From: Paenibacillus sp. Root444D2
GTDB taxonomy: Bacteria > Bacillota > Bacilli > Paenibacillales > NBRC-103111
DNA length: 64,000 nt
Assembly: GCF_001426375.1 (NCBI RefSeq)
Contig: NZ_LMEO01000014.1
Span: 1 to 64,000, forward strand
Direction: 5' to 3'
How positions within the stretch are numbered: the stretch's first letter is position 1; the number at the start of each line of letters is the position of its first letter. Below the pieces are notes generated by a model. It saw only the letters and a list, made by a program, of their open reading frames with translations. It had not been told where the DNA came from and did no database searches. The position numbers and the translations under genes were made by a program. Of the stretch, positions 44,579 through 52,754 are shown piece after piece.

Positions 44579-45376
44579 TTACGTATTCAAAATAAACTTT
44601 TCAATAACATGTCTGACGCCATCGTCGTTATTGCTCTTCGTCACGTAGTTCGCCAGCTCCTTGAGCTGCGGCAGCGCGTTGTCCATGGCAACGCCAAGTC
44701 CAGCGACTTCCAGCATTTCACGGTCATTCCAAGCATCGCCCAGGGCAATAACGTCATCTAAGGAGCAGCCGATATGCTCAGCAAGGAAAGTGATCGCATG
44801 CCCTTTGGTACCTTCCTTGTGCATGAATTCCAAGTAGTGCGGTTTGGACTTCGTAATGTGCAGCTTGTCCCCGAGCAGAGGCAGCAGCTCTTCGCGCAGT
44901 TGGTCGCAAACTTCCGGCGTATCGATGATAAGCATCTTAGGTTGCGGGATATCAATCCATTGGCGCAGATCACCAATGATATAAGGCGTTTTGGAGAGAC
45001 GCACGTAGGCTTTAATTTTATCGTTATCTTCACCTGCATAAAGCTCATCCCCATGGTAAAGCTGTAAATGAAGGTTGCGTTTTTCACAAAAATCGAGCAG
45101 GAGGCGGGCGCTTTCAACTGGAACTGTACGCTCGTAGAGGATTTCCTCATCAAATAGATTTTTGATTAAAGCGCCTTGATAAGTGATAATCGGAACATTA
45201 AGTCCGATCTGGTTGGCTATCTTGGCTGCGGATGGGAAGCTTCTTCCCGTTGCAATCGTTACGGTTACTCCTTTGGCAACAGCTTGGTGCATAGCATCAA
45301 TAGTCTCTTGTGAGATGGTTAGATCATCACGCAGCAGCGTATCATCTAAGTCAGCGGCAACTAGTTTGTAAGTCAT
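44579..45376 (-). CDS. HAD superfamily phosphatase, Cof type
   Basis: 265 residues. Motif I DLDDTLLRDD (Asp nucleophile and acid/base; Asp where Gly is usual), motif II TIATGRSF, motif III Lys near KSKPHYLEFMHKEGTKG, motif IV ALGDAWNDREML. The C2B cap places it with Cof/YidA hydrolases of small phosphorylated metabolites. Monocistronic, divergent from the AlkD-like gene. Confidence 0.92.
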   Translation of the reverse strand: MTYKLVAADLDDTLLRDDLTISQETIDAMHQAVAKGVTVTIATGRSFPSAAKIANQIGLNVPIITYQGALIKNLFDEEILYERTVPVESARLLLDFCEKRNLHLQLYHGDELYAGEDNDKIKAYVRLSKTPYIIGDLRQWIDIPQPKMLIIDTPEVCDQLREELLPLLGDKLHITKSKPHYLEFMHKEGTKGHAITFLAEHIGCSLDDVIALGDAWNDREMLEVAGLGVAMDNALPQLKELANYVTKSNNDDGVRHVIEKFILNT

Positions 45377-45499
45377 GTAGTTCTCTCCGATCCGATAAGT
45401 AGTCTATATGAAAAATTCTGCTATAAGCATACCCGAATTACTTTGGAATTGCTACAATAAAGCCTATAGTTGATAGGTTAAAAAGGAGGCACGTAACCG

Positions 45500-46183
45500 A
45501 TGGCATCCCCTTATACGGACAAACTAGAGACTTGGCTTAGAGAGCACCGCAACAAGGCAAATGCGCCAAGTATGGAAGCCTACATGAAAAACCAATTCCC
45601 ATTTCTCGGGATCCGAAATCCAGAACGAGTAGCATTGACCAAGCAATTCACCAAGGAACATGGCTTCCCCAAAGGTGAGGAGGGGGTCAGAGTTGCCAAA
45701 GAGCTCTGGGAGTTGCCGGAGCGCGAGTTTGCCTACACGGCATTATTGGTCCTAACTGGGCTGCGAAAAACCGCAGAACGGGAGCATATCGATGTCTTGG
45801 AGCATTTCGTCGTGACCAAATCGTGGTGGGACACCGTGGATATGATCGCTGATCACTTAATCGGCTTTCATTTGCAGAGGTTTCCTGAGTTGATTCCATC
45901 CTATGTGGATAAGTGGCTGGCTTCGGATCATATGTGGCTGCAAAGAACGGCGATATTGTTCCAACTAAAATATAAACAACGGACGGATGTACCGCTTCTG
46001 TTTAGCTGTATCAGGCGCATGGCCGATTCGAAGGAATTCTTCATCCGCAAAGCAATAGGCTGGGCGCTTCGTGAGTATTCGAAGACAGACCCTGCGGCGG
46101 TGCAGTCTTTCGTTGCAAGTACAGAGCTTTCGCCGCTAAGCGTGCGGGAAGCGTTGAAAGTGATTCATCGTAAGGAAAAATGA
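45500..46183 (+). CDS. DNA alkylation repair protein, AlkD-like
   Basis: 227 residues of HEAT-like repeats. The residues that trap alkylated bases in AlkD are visible: Trp/Asp in SWWDTVDMIADHLIG and Trp in RKAIGWALREYSK. Removes 3-methyladenine and 7-methylguanine without base flipping. ATG follows AAAAAGGAGG. Own terminator downstream. Confidence 0.92.
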   Translation: MASPYTDKLETWLREHRNKANAPSMEAYMKNQFPFLGIRNPERVALTKQFTKEHGFPKGEEGVRVAKELWELPEREFAYTALLVLTGLRKTAEREHIDVLEHFVVTKSWWDTVDMIADHLIGFHLQRFPELIPSYVDKWLASDHMWLQRTAILFQLKYKQRTDVPLLFSCIRRMADSKEFFIRKAIGWALREYSKTDPAAVQSFVASTELSPLSVREALKVIHRKEK

Positions 46184-46189
46184 AATAGG

Positions 46190-46235
46190 AGATCCACAGA
46201 GGGGAATGAATAAATCCTTGTGTGGATCTTTTTTA
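46190..46235 (+). terminator. Terminator of the AlkD-like gene
   Basis: AGATCCACA / TGTGGATCT stem (46190-46198, 46221-46229) with a T run. Confidence 0.88.
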
Positions 46236-46306
46236 ATTCCAGAAATTCATGCAATGTCATCATACCTGACGCATATATTAATAAAATGAAATATTTGTCA
46301 TGTATA

Positions 46307-46335
46307 TTGACATAATCATAACATTCGAGTAAAGT
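46307..46335 (+). promoter_or_regulatory. Sigma-A promoter for add
   Basis: TTGACA, a 17-base spacer and TAAAGT, 56 bases before the adenosine deaminase start. The flanks are very AT-rich. Confidence 0.6.
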
Positions 46336-46391
46336 TATTAAAATTCTTTAAAAGCGCGTTACGAGAATGAAAGAAAAAGGAGAGATGGAAG

Positions 46392-47438
46392 ATGAATAAC
46401 ATGCGGGCTAACGATCTATTAGCGAGATTACCCAAGGTTGATCTTCACTTGCACTTGGATGGCAGTGTGAAGCCAGAGACGATTCTGGATCTCGCTCGTA
46501 GGCAAGGTATTGAACTCCCTGTTTATGATAAAGATGGACTCATTCCGCATATGCGAGTAGGTGAGGAGTGTGGAAGTCTCATTGAATATTTAAGCAAATT
46601 TGATTTTACTACACGGTTTTTACAATCAGCTGAAGCCTTGGAGCGGGTTGCCTATGAGGTTGTCGAACAGTCCGCTGAGCATAATTGCAGATATGTAGAA
46701 GTTCGTTTCGCACCGCAGCTGCACCGGAACACCGGTTTGACGGTTGAGGAAACGATTCATCATGTGGTAGAGGGAATGAAGCGGGGACAGCGTGATTTTG
46801 CTGTGAGAGTCGGCGTTATTGCGATTTGCATGAGAAATCACTCTTGCGAAAGCAACCTAGAAGTGATCGAAGCGGCTGCTAAGTATGTAGGGAAAGGCTT
46901 AGTCGCTGTCGACTTAGCTGGTGATGAGGCGTCGTATCCGCCGGAATATTTCCGGGAGGTGTTTGCGGAGTCTGGAAGACTTGGTATTCCAGTCACAATC
47001 CATGCTGGAGAAGCAGCGGGAGCGAAGAACGTGTTTGAAGCCGTTATGAATCTCGGCGCTGTTCGAATTGGGCATGGTGTTCGATTGAAGGAGAACAGGT
47101 CCATATTGGAAATGGTCAAGGATCGCCGTATCCCGCTCGAAATGTGCCCGATTAGCAACATCCAAACGAAGGCAGTTTCCGGTTGGGAAACATATCCGAT
47201 TCGCGAATATTTGGAACAAGGGCTGGTCGTAACGATTAATACAGATAATCCCAGCGTATCCGGAACCAATATTACGAATGAATACCGGGTGCTCAAAGAG
47301 CGATTTGGCTTTACGACACCGGAGCTGGTTAAACTGATCATGAATGGCGTAGATGCAGCGTTTATGGAAGAGCATGATAAGGTGTCGTTAAGACGAGAGA
47401 TGGAAGATGAAATGAGTAGTTTGGGCGTGCTCAACTAG
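46392..47438 (+). CDS. add: Adenosine deaminase
   Basis: 348 residues, amidohydrolase TIM barrel. Zinc ligands HLHLDG (about 20-25), HAGE, IGHGVRL and NTDNPSVSGT (Asp) are present. Converts adenosine or deoxyadenosine to inosine in purine salvage. Monocistronic with promoter and terminator. An adenine deaminase role cannot be fully excluded, but the segment after HAGE matches adenosine enzymes. Confidence 0.92.
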   Translation: MNNMRANDLLARLPKVDLHLHLDGSVKPETILDLARRQGIELPVYDKDGLIPHMRVGEECGSLIEYLSKFDFTTRFLQSAEALERVAYEVVEQSAEHNCRYVEVRFAPQLHRNTGLTVEETIHHVVEGMKRGQRDFAVRVGVIAICMRNHSCESNLEVIEAAAKYVGKGLVAVDLAGDEASYPPEYFREVFAESGRLGIPVTIHAGEAAGAKNVFEAVMNLGAVRIGHGVRLKENRSILEMVKDRRIPLEMCPISNIQTKAVSGWETYPIREYLEQGLVVTINTDNPSVSGTNITNEYRVLKERFGFTTPELVKLIMNGVDAAFMEEHDKVSLRREMEDEMSSLGVLN

Positions 47439-47454
47439 TAGCTTAATGAGAGAG

Positions 47455-47489
47455 GAATTCGTTGCGATCAGGCAGCGGATTCTTTTTTT
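47455..47489 (+). terminator. Terminator of add
   Basis: GAATTCGTTGC / GCAGCGGATTC stem with G-U pairs and a T7 run. Confidence 0.85.
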
Positions 47490-47496
47490 ATGAGAC

Positions 47497-47527
47497 TTGA
47501 CAATATAGGATAGGGGGGTATACTATA
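47497..47527 (+). promoter_or_regulatory. Promoter and CsoR-type operator of the copper operon
   Basis: TTGACA (47497-47502), 16-base spacer, TATACT (47519-47524). Overlapping it, 47504-47527 is an imperfect palindrome: half-site TATAGGATAG, GGGG, half-site GTATACTATA, 8 of 10 positions symmetric. The G-run followed by GTAT resembles CsoR sites of Gram-positive copper operons. Repression by CsoR is inferred from this and from the copper genes downstream. Confidence 0.6.
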
Positions 47528-47633
47528 AAATCTAATAGCGGTATTCAAAAAGGCGACATGGCCGTTGTGGATGAACTGCCCAAACAATGAATACCCTAAT
47601 GAGATCATTTAACATAATAGAAGGAGTGTTGGA

Positions 47634-47837
47634 ATGTCTACTATTATTTTGAAAGTTGATGGAATGTCCTGCAATCTCTGTGTGAATTCGGTTGAGAAAG
47701 CGGTGAAGGAGCTGGGTGCAGAAGGCAAAGTGAATCTGGCTAACAAAGAAGTCGAAGTACAGTTTGATGAAAGTAAGCTTAGCGTGGAAGCGATCAAAGA
47801 TGCGATCGAAGAGCAAGGCTACGATGTGGTGCAATGA
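47634..47837 (+). CDS. copZ: Copper chaperone, heavy-metal-associated domain (CopZ-like)
   Basis: 67 residues, ferredoxin-like HMA fold, with metal site GMSCNLCVNSVEKAV (CxxC). Binds Cu(I) in the cytoplasm and passes it on. ATG with AAGGAG. No copper ATPase gene follows here; instead a His-rich lipoprotein gene overlaps the stop codon. Confidence 0.87.
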   Translation: MSTIILKVDGMSCNLCVNSVEKAVKELGAEGKVNLANKEVEVQFDESKLSVEAIKDAIEEQGYDVVQ

Positions 47838-48670
47838 TGAAGAAAATAGGCGTAATTCTCCTCACAGCGGCTATATTATTGAGTGCTTGTGGTAAAGCAA
47901 CAAACACTGAACACTCAGCTCATTCAGAAAATAAAGAACAGGAACATGCTGGCCATGGCAGCGGTGAATCGGCGGATAAAGACGGTACTCAGGCCGTATT
48001 TAAGCTTTCGTCTGACCCCGTACAAGCCAAACAAGAAACTGAGATGACGATACAGATCCTTGATAAAGATGGGAAATCTGTAGATGAGTTTGACCTAAAC
48101 CATGAGAAAAAGATGCATCTTATTCTGGTTAGCCAAGATCTTTCCTATTACAAACACATTCACCCGACCTATCAAGGTAAGGGACTATTCACGATTCGTA
48201 CAGCGCTTCCTGCAGGCGGCAACTATAAGTTGTTCGCTGACTTTAAACCTAGCGGGCAAGCGCAAATAGTCAAAAGTCACGTTATCCAAGCAGGTGGAGA
48301 AGCTGCGCCAGCCATAGCCTTGCAGCCAGACAGTAAGCTTACCGCAACGGTGAATGGTATGGAGATATCGCTGGCGGCTGATCATCTCATGGCGGGAATG
48401 GACCTGAATTTGACCTATACCTTTAAGGATGCAGCTACGAAAGCGGCAATAACCAATTTACAGCCCTATTTAGGTGCAGTAGGACATGTGGTTATTCTTG
48501 ATGAGAAAGCAGACCAATATCTGCATGTTCATCCTGTAGATGAGAAATCATCAGGGCCAGAAGCCAAATTCAAGACATCATTTCCGAAGAGTGGAATTTA
48601 TAAAATATGGGGCGAATTTCAACGAGATGGTCAAGTGATAACAGTTCCGTTTGTCGTAAAGGTGCCGTAA
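47834..48670 (+). CDS. His-rich lipoprotein of the copper operon
   Basis: 278 residues. Lipobox LLSAC (Cys19), a His-rich stretch (HSAHSENKEQEHAGHGSG, about 29-46) likely to bind metal, then two beta-sandwich domains of the YtkA-like type (FKLSSDPVQAKQETEMTIQIL; HKHIHP-type and LHVHPVDE segments). Its start overlaps copZ (ATGA), so the two are translationally coupled. Probable role: extracytoplasmic copper binding. Family assignment is moderate. Confidence 0.82.
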   Translation: MMKKIGVILLTAAILLSACGKATNTEHSAHSENKEQEHAGHGSGESADKDGTQAVFKLSSDPVQAKQETEMTIQILDKDGKSVDEFDLNHEKKMHLILVSQDLSYYKHIHPTYQGKGLFTIRTALPAGGNYKLFADFKPSGQAQIVKSHVIQAGGEAAPAIALQPDSKLTATVNGMEISLAADHLMAGMDLNLTYTFKDAATKAAITNLQPYLGAVGHVVILDEKADQYLHVHPVDEKSSGPEAKFKTSFPKSGIYKIWGEFQRDGQVITVPFVVKVP

Positions 48671-49432
48671 ATGGAAACGTATATTATTACAGGCGGTTCA
48701 AAAGGACTCGGTGCTGCGATCATTCAGCAGCTTCTACAGCAGGGAGCTGCGATTCACTGCATTTCTCGCAGCTACAGCGAAGCTTTGCGCCAAGAGGCGC
48801 TGCGCGCGGAAGGTACACTTACCTTCCACGCTTACGACTTGGCGGACACGCAAGGCCTGGATTCGCTCATGGAGCGAATCCTCTGCACGGTGGATGAAGC
48901 GGATTCCATCACGCTCATCAATAATGCTGGCATGCTCGAGCCGATGACGTCGATCGGCCGAGCAGACCATGACGACCTGCAGCGCAGCCTGCAGGTCAAT
49001 CTCATCGCGCCCGCGCTGCTGACGAACAGCTTCATTCGGCTCACGCAGGCGTGGCCGATCATGAAGCGGGTCGTCGGCATCTCCTCGGGCGCGGGGAAGA
49101 AGCCCTACCCCGGCTGGGGTGCCTACTGCACCGCCAAAGCCGGGCTCGATATGCTGACGCGCTGCGTAGGCGTCGAGCAGATGAACCAACCGCACCCGGT
49201 GGAGATTTACTCCATCGCGCCGGGTGTGGTTGACACGGATATGCAGCGGGAGATTCGCGCTGCTGAAGAAGTGGACTTCCCGCAGGTGAGCAGGTTCGTC
49301 CAGCTCAAAGAGCAGGGCGAGCTGCAATCGCCCGAAGCTACAGCGAGGCAGCTGCTCGAGCTGCTGCAGACAAAAGCTTTCGCGCAAGGCGAGATCGCCG
49401 ATCTGCGCACCAAAAAGCCCGAATCGATATAA
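48671..49432 (+). CDS. SDR oxidoreductase, benzil-reductase/sepiapterin-reductase-like
   Basis: 253 residues. NADP-binding GGSKGLGAAI, NNAGMLEP, catalytic Ser in GISSGAGKKP, and YCTAK. The pattern matches YueD-like (S)-benzoin-forming benzil reductases. Its ATG follows the lipoprotein stop directly (48668-48670), so it is in the copper operon by position, although no biochemical link to copper is known. The stretch 48780-49400 is G+C-rich compared with its flanks. Confidence 0.85.
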   Translation: METYIITGGSKGLGAAIIQQLLQQGAAIHCISRSYSEALRQEALRAEGTLTFHAYDLADTQGLDSLMERILCTVDEADSITLINNAGMLEPMTSIGRADHDDLQRSLQVNLIAPALLTNSFIRLTQAWPIMKRVVGISSGAGKKPYPGWGAYCTAKAGLDMLTRCVGVEQMNQPHPVEIYSIAPGVVDTDMQREIRAAEEVDFPQVSRFVQLKEQGELQSPEATARQLLELLQTKAFAQGEIADLRTKKPESI

Positions 49433-49449
49433 TCCGATTCGGGCTTTTT
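49412..49449. terminator. Bidirectional terminator
   Basis: AAAAAGCCCGAATCG / CGATTCGGGCTTTTT, perfect 15-bp arms, overlapping the end of the SDR gene and also ending mscL on the other strand. Confidence 0.92.
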
Positions 49450-49457
49450 GCCATACC

Positions 49458-49925
49458 TTATTGAATGCTCCCTGACACAGCAGTACCTGATGACAGCTCT
49501 GAAGTACAGAACTTACAGCGTGTAGCTTGTACGGGAATTTCGGACAAGCAGTGCGGACAAGATTTGGATGTTACTGTTTTTTCTTTCGGCTCTTCTTTTT
49601 TACGGAACTTGCTAAGCTGTTTAATAACAAGGAAAATGACAAAAGCAACAATTAAAAAGTCTAGGAAAGTTGAAATAAATTGTCCGTAATTAAAGGTAGG
49701 CGCACTGGCTGCAACCGCATCTTTAAGGGTGTTGTAATGAACGCCATTTAATGAAATAAATAGATCATTGAACTTCACTTTACCAATCAGTAGCCCAACA
49801 AGCGGCATGATCAAATCATTCACGATGGACGTAATGACTTTCCCGAAAGCGCCCCCGATAATAACCCCAACTGCTAAATCTACCATATTCCCTTTGAACG
49901 CAAAATCTTTAAACTCCTTAAGCAT
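49458..49925 (-). CDS. mscL: Large-conductance mechanosensitive channel MscL with zinc ribbon
   Basis: 155 residues from ATG 49925 ([13 protein letters not shown], the conserved start). TM1 [21 protein letters not shown] with the pore-lining Gly/Ala pattern, TM2 around [20 protein letters not shown]. The C-terminus carries [18 protein letters not shown], a zinc-ribbon not found in the E. coli protein. Opens under membrane tension to release solutes. The frame extends to 49991 without support. Confidence 0.92.
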   Translation of the reverse strand: MLKEFKDFAFKGNMVDLAVGVIIGGAFGKVITSIVNDLIMPLVGLLIGKVKFNDLFISLNGVHYNTLKDAVAASAPTFNYGQFISTFLDFLIVAFVIFLVIKQLSKFRKKEEPKEKTVTSKSCPHCLSEIPVQATRCKFCTSELSSGTAVSGSIQ

Positions 49926-50066
49926 CGTTTCGCTTACCCCCATGAGACAATAATTGTTAGTATTGTAGCATATTTGAATGCACGCAAACAATTGGAGGGT
50001 GTTTGTAGGATGGTTGTTCGTTCCTACTTTTGTGCCAATCCTGACGGAAATTTCTTGGCTTTAGGT

Positions 50067-50933
50067 TCAGTGTCTTCGTTCCTGCTGCTTCCGGTATTGA
50101 CTCGGTGTCATCCCTTTAATGCGCAGAAACGTACGTGAAAACGTGGGATATGAGGAAAATCCGGACTCATACGCTACGTGAGAGATGGGCAGATTGGAAG
50201 AAATCAGCAGGCTGCAGGCATGGCGAATCCGAAGCTCATGCAGGAAATCAACAAAGTGGATGCCGAACGATTCCCCGAAATGCGTACTCAATTGGGTCGG
50301 ATGAATGTGAAACTGTTCGGATAATGACGTTAAGGATAATGGGTCCAAATAATGATCGTAAACATATTGCACGACGGACCAAATGTCCTTTGAGGATACG
50401 GTACACTGCCTCTCCGTCCGTGCTGTTTCGTGGTTGTCGCTGTTTCGGACAAACAACGACAACGCTTCCAGCAGCAGAGATCTGAGCATGATCGGCCTCC
50501 AGGCCAATGATGAATCGTGTTCATTGTATATGCGTTCCCACAGTCGGAGGCCTTCCTCGTAAGCTTTGCCCTGTAATTGAATGTGAGCCGGCTGGGTGTT
50601 GTCACGGCCGAGTAAAAACTCATGCAGGCCCCAAGCGGATTCAGGTCCTGAAGTGAGCAGCTTCATATCAAAATTGCAAATATACATCAGCAGTGTCTCG
50701 TCTGCATCGGCTTGGTACTCATGAATCTGATAAGGAAGCAGGAGTACAATCGTGCCGGGCAGCATGTCATGCTCGGTCCCGTTAATCCGTTCTTTACCTT
50801 TTCCCTCCAGCACGAATGAGAATTCGATAAAATCATGACGATGGGAAGGGACCGAGGTATACTTCTTTTTCTTCATATGAAAAGGAAAGTCCGAGTCGAT
50901 ATTCGGGTATTCGAAAAGGTATTGAGGGTACAT
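50067..50933 (-). CDS. AraC family regulator of the sialic-acid locus
   Basis: 288 residues. N-terminal cupin (about 20-130; SHRHDFIEFSFVLEGKG, GTIVLLLPYQIHEY) and two helix-turn-helix motifs (about 190-285; PLSLTSLSEQFHIHPTQLS, ISHVAYESGFSSYPTFS, KGMTPSQYR). Divergent from nanA with a 171-base gap that should contain its operator. Ligand probably a sialic-acid derivative (inferred from context). Confidence 0.88.
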   Translation of the reverse strand: MYPQYLFEYPNIDSDFPFHMKKKKYTSVPSHRHDFIEFSFVLEGKGKERINGTEHDMLPGTIVLLLPYQIHEYQADADETLLMYICNFDMKLLTSGPESAWGLHEFLLGRDNTQPAHIQLQGKAYEEGLRLWERIYNEHDSSLAWRPIMLRSLLLEALSLFVRNSDNHETARTERQCTVSSKDIWSVVQYVYDHYLDPLSLTSLSEQFHIHPTQLSTHFGESFGIHFVDFLHELRIRHACSLLISSNLPISHVAYESGFSSYPTFSRTFLRIKGMTPSQYRKQQERRH

Positions 50934-51104
50934 GATACGCTGTTTCGCCTCCTGATCTTTGTAGCACCATTATAACTGCTTCGTTTTCGTAAAGAAATGA
51001 TAGGAATATTAAAAATTTGAAATATGAGCTGCTGCTTTGCGAGCTACAATACAGTCATTACCTAACTACATGATGCGCAGTGGCGCAAGGGAGATGGAAA
51101 ATAT

Positions 51105-52052
51105 ATGACTAAGACAATCGAAAACCGCAACGCGTTTCACGGCATCTTTACAGCACTGCTGACTCCGATGCACGAGAATGGTGCTATCGACTTTGATTCT
51201 CTAGCCCGTCTGGTTGAGCATCAAATCAGGCAAGGAATTCACGGGTTTTACGTAGGCGGAAGCACCGGTGAAGGGTTTATTTTGACAACTGAAGAGCGCA
51301 AGCTGGTGTTGGAGACGGTCGTCCGGATTACAAACGGGCGCGTAACCATTATTGCGCATGTTGGATGCATCAGTACGATGGAATCGATCAATCTGGCTAA
51401 GCATGCCGAACTTCAAGGCGTCGATGCCGTATCCGCGGTCGTTCCGTTTTATTATAAAGTGTCAATGAAAGAAATACGTGAGCATTACGAATCGATCATG
51501 GCGGCTGTGTCACTGCCAATGATCGTCTATCATTTCCCTGGTGCAACGGGAGTTAGCCTGTCCATGGACTTCTACGAGCAGATGAGCCGTCATCCGCAAT
51601 GTATAGGCGTCAAATTTACTTCACTTAATCTGTTTGAAATGCAGCAAATTCGCGCAAGATGCGGACAAGAATTCCTTATCTATAACGGACATGACGAAGT
51701 TTATACTGGCGGCGCATATGCAGGTGCAAATGGCGCCATTGGCAGCACGTTCAATATGATGCCCGGATTGTTCGCTCAGATGTATGAGCTTATCTCGACG
51801 GAGGAGAACCCGCCTATGGCGTCGTTGCAGTCTATGCAAGCGGAAGCCAACAAGGTAATAGCGCACATGATTCAGTTCGATGTTCTCGCCTATGAGAAAT
51901 ACATGCTGTATCTTCAAGGCGTCTTGGCAACGCCAGTCGTCCGTCAGCCATTGAAGCAATTCACTGCCGAAGAGCGGGAGCAGATCGAGACGTTCTATGC
52001 GCAGAGTGATGTACTGCGCCGTTACCGATTCGTTGCGAACACCGAACGTTAG
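51105..52052 (+). CDS. nanA: N-acetylneuraminate lyase-like aldolase
   Basis: 315 residues, DapA/NanA superfamily. GSTGEGF (substrate carboxylate), catalytic Tyr in IVYHFPGATGV and Schiff-base Lys in IGVKFTSLNLF. The GSTGEGF segment and the neighbouring nanQ support sialic acid cleavage to ManNAc and pyruvate. ATG with AAGGGAGATGG. First gene of the locus. Confidence 0.87.
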   Translation: MTKTIENRNAFHGIFTALLTPMHENGAIDFDSLARLVEHQIRQGIHGFYVGGSTGEGFILTTEERKLVLETVVRITNGRVTIIAHVGCISTMESINLAKHAELQGVDAVSAVVPFYYKVSMKEIREHYESIMAAVSLPMIVYHFPGATGVSLSMDFYEQMSRHPQCIGVKFTSLNLFEMQQIRARCGQEFLIYNGHDEVYTGGAYAGANGAIGSTFNMMPGLFAQMYELISTEENPPMASLQSMQAEANKVIAHMIQFDVLAYEKYMLYLQGVLATPVVRQPLKQFTAEEREQIETFYAQSDVLRRYRFVANTER

Positions 52053-52063
52053 GAGAGATCGCT

Positions 52064-52531
52064 TTGATTTTTGATACGATGAACCAGTGGGAGCAAAACC
52101 AATGCCAATACGGGGATGCTGTGCGCCGCGCGCTCTCATTCGTCGCCAAAGTGAATGTCGCTGACATGCCGTCTTCGCTCGAGATTGAAGGAAAGCTGAT
52201 GTACGTGCTGAAGCAGAGTCCGACGACTGGAGCATTTGAGGAACGGCTTGCTGAAATCCATGCGCAGCACGCAGACATCCATCTCGTAGTGGAAGGAGAG
52301 GAGTGGCAGGGTTTCGCCACGGCCTCTGGCAACAACAGCGCGGTGGAAGATCGGCTGGAGGAGAGCGATTACGCGCTCTTTGAGCATGTTGAGAACGAGA
52401 AGCGCATTTTGCTCCGGGCAGGAGATTTCAGCATATATTGGCCTGGGGAAGTTCACCGCCCTAACTGCCATTCTGGGGACGGCGTTCACTTAGTGAAGCT
52501 TGTTGTCAAAATCCATCGTGAATTGTTTTGA
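52064..52531 (+). CDS. nanQ: YhcH/YjgK/YiaL family protein, probable sialic acid anomerase
   Basis: 155 residues, cupin-like DUF386 fold. Family features: EIEGKLMYVLKQSPTT, HAQHADIHLVVEGEEW with metal-binding His residues, DFSIYWPGEVHRPNC. NanQ speeds opening of the sialic-acid ring for NanA. TTG start 6 bases after AGGAGAG; only 11 bases from nanA. Confidence 0.85.
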   Translation: MIFDTMNQWEQNQCQYGDAVRRALSFVAKVNVADMPSSLEIEGKLMYVLKQSPTTGAFEERLAEIHAQHADIHLVVEGEEWQGFATASGNNSAVEDRLEESDYALFEHVENEKRILLRAGDFSIYWPGEVHRPNCHSGDGVHLVKLVVKIHRELF

Positions 52532-52754
52532 GGAAAGTGTAAAGAGACATCTCGGATCATGGATGGCGTTGAAGCGCTGCTGTCGGTTCGGGATGTTTTT
52601 CTCAATAATGCTGCCCAAAGAAATTAAATATGTATTGTAAAATGCTAATATACGCATGTTTAAACGGTGCTGCATTGTTCTTTATAATCAAAGTAACAAA
52701 TTACTTTATTGTTTTATTGTGATTGTTAACCACAAAAGACACAGGGGTGACAAT

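Noticed and set aside
46838-47434. 198-residue minus-strand frame
   Set aside because: Antisense to adenosine deaminase, whose catalytic motifs are complete.
47528-47633. Riboswitch or leader peptide before copZ
   Set aside because: A 10-codon frame and weak stems are present, but nothing matches a known class and no start signal is convincing.
48734-49387. 217-residue minus-strand frame
   Set aside because: Antisense shadow of the GC-rich SDR gene; no start signal and no recognisable domain.
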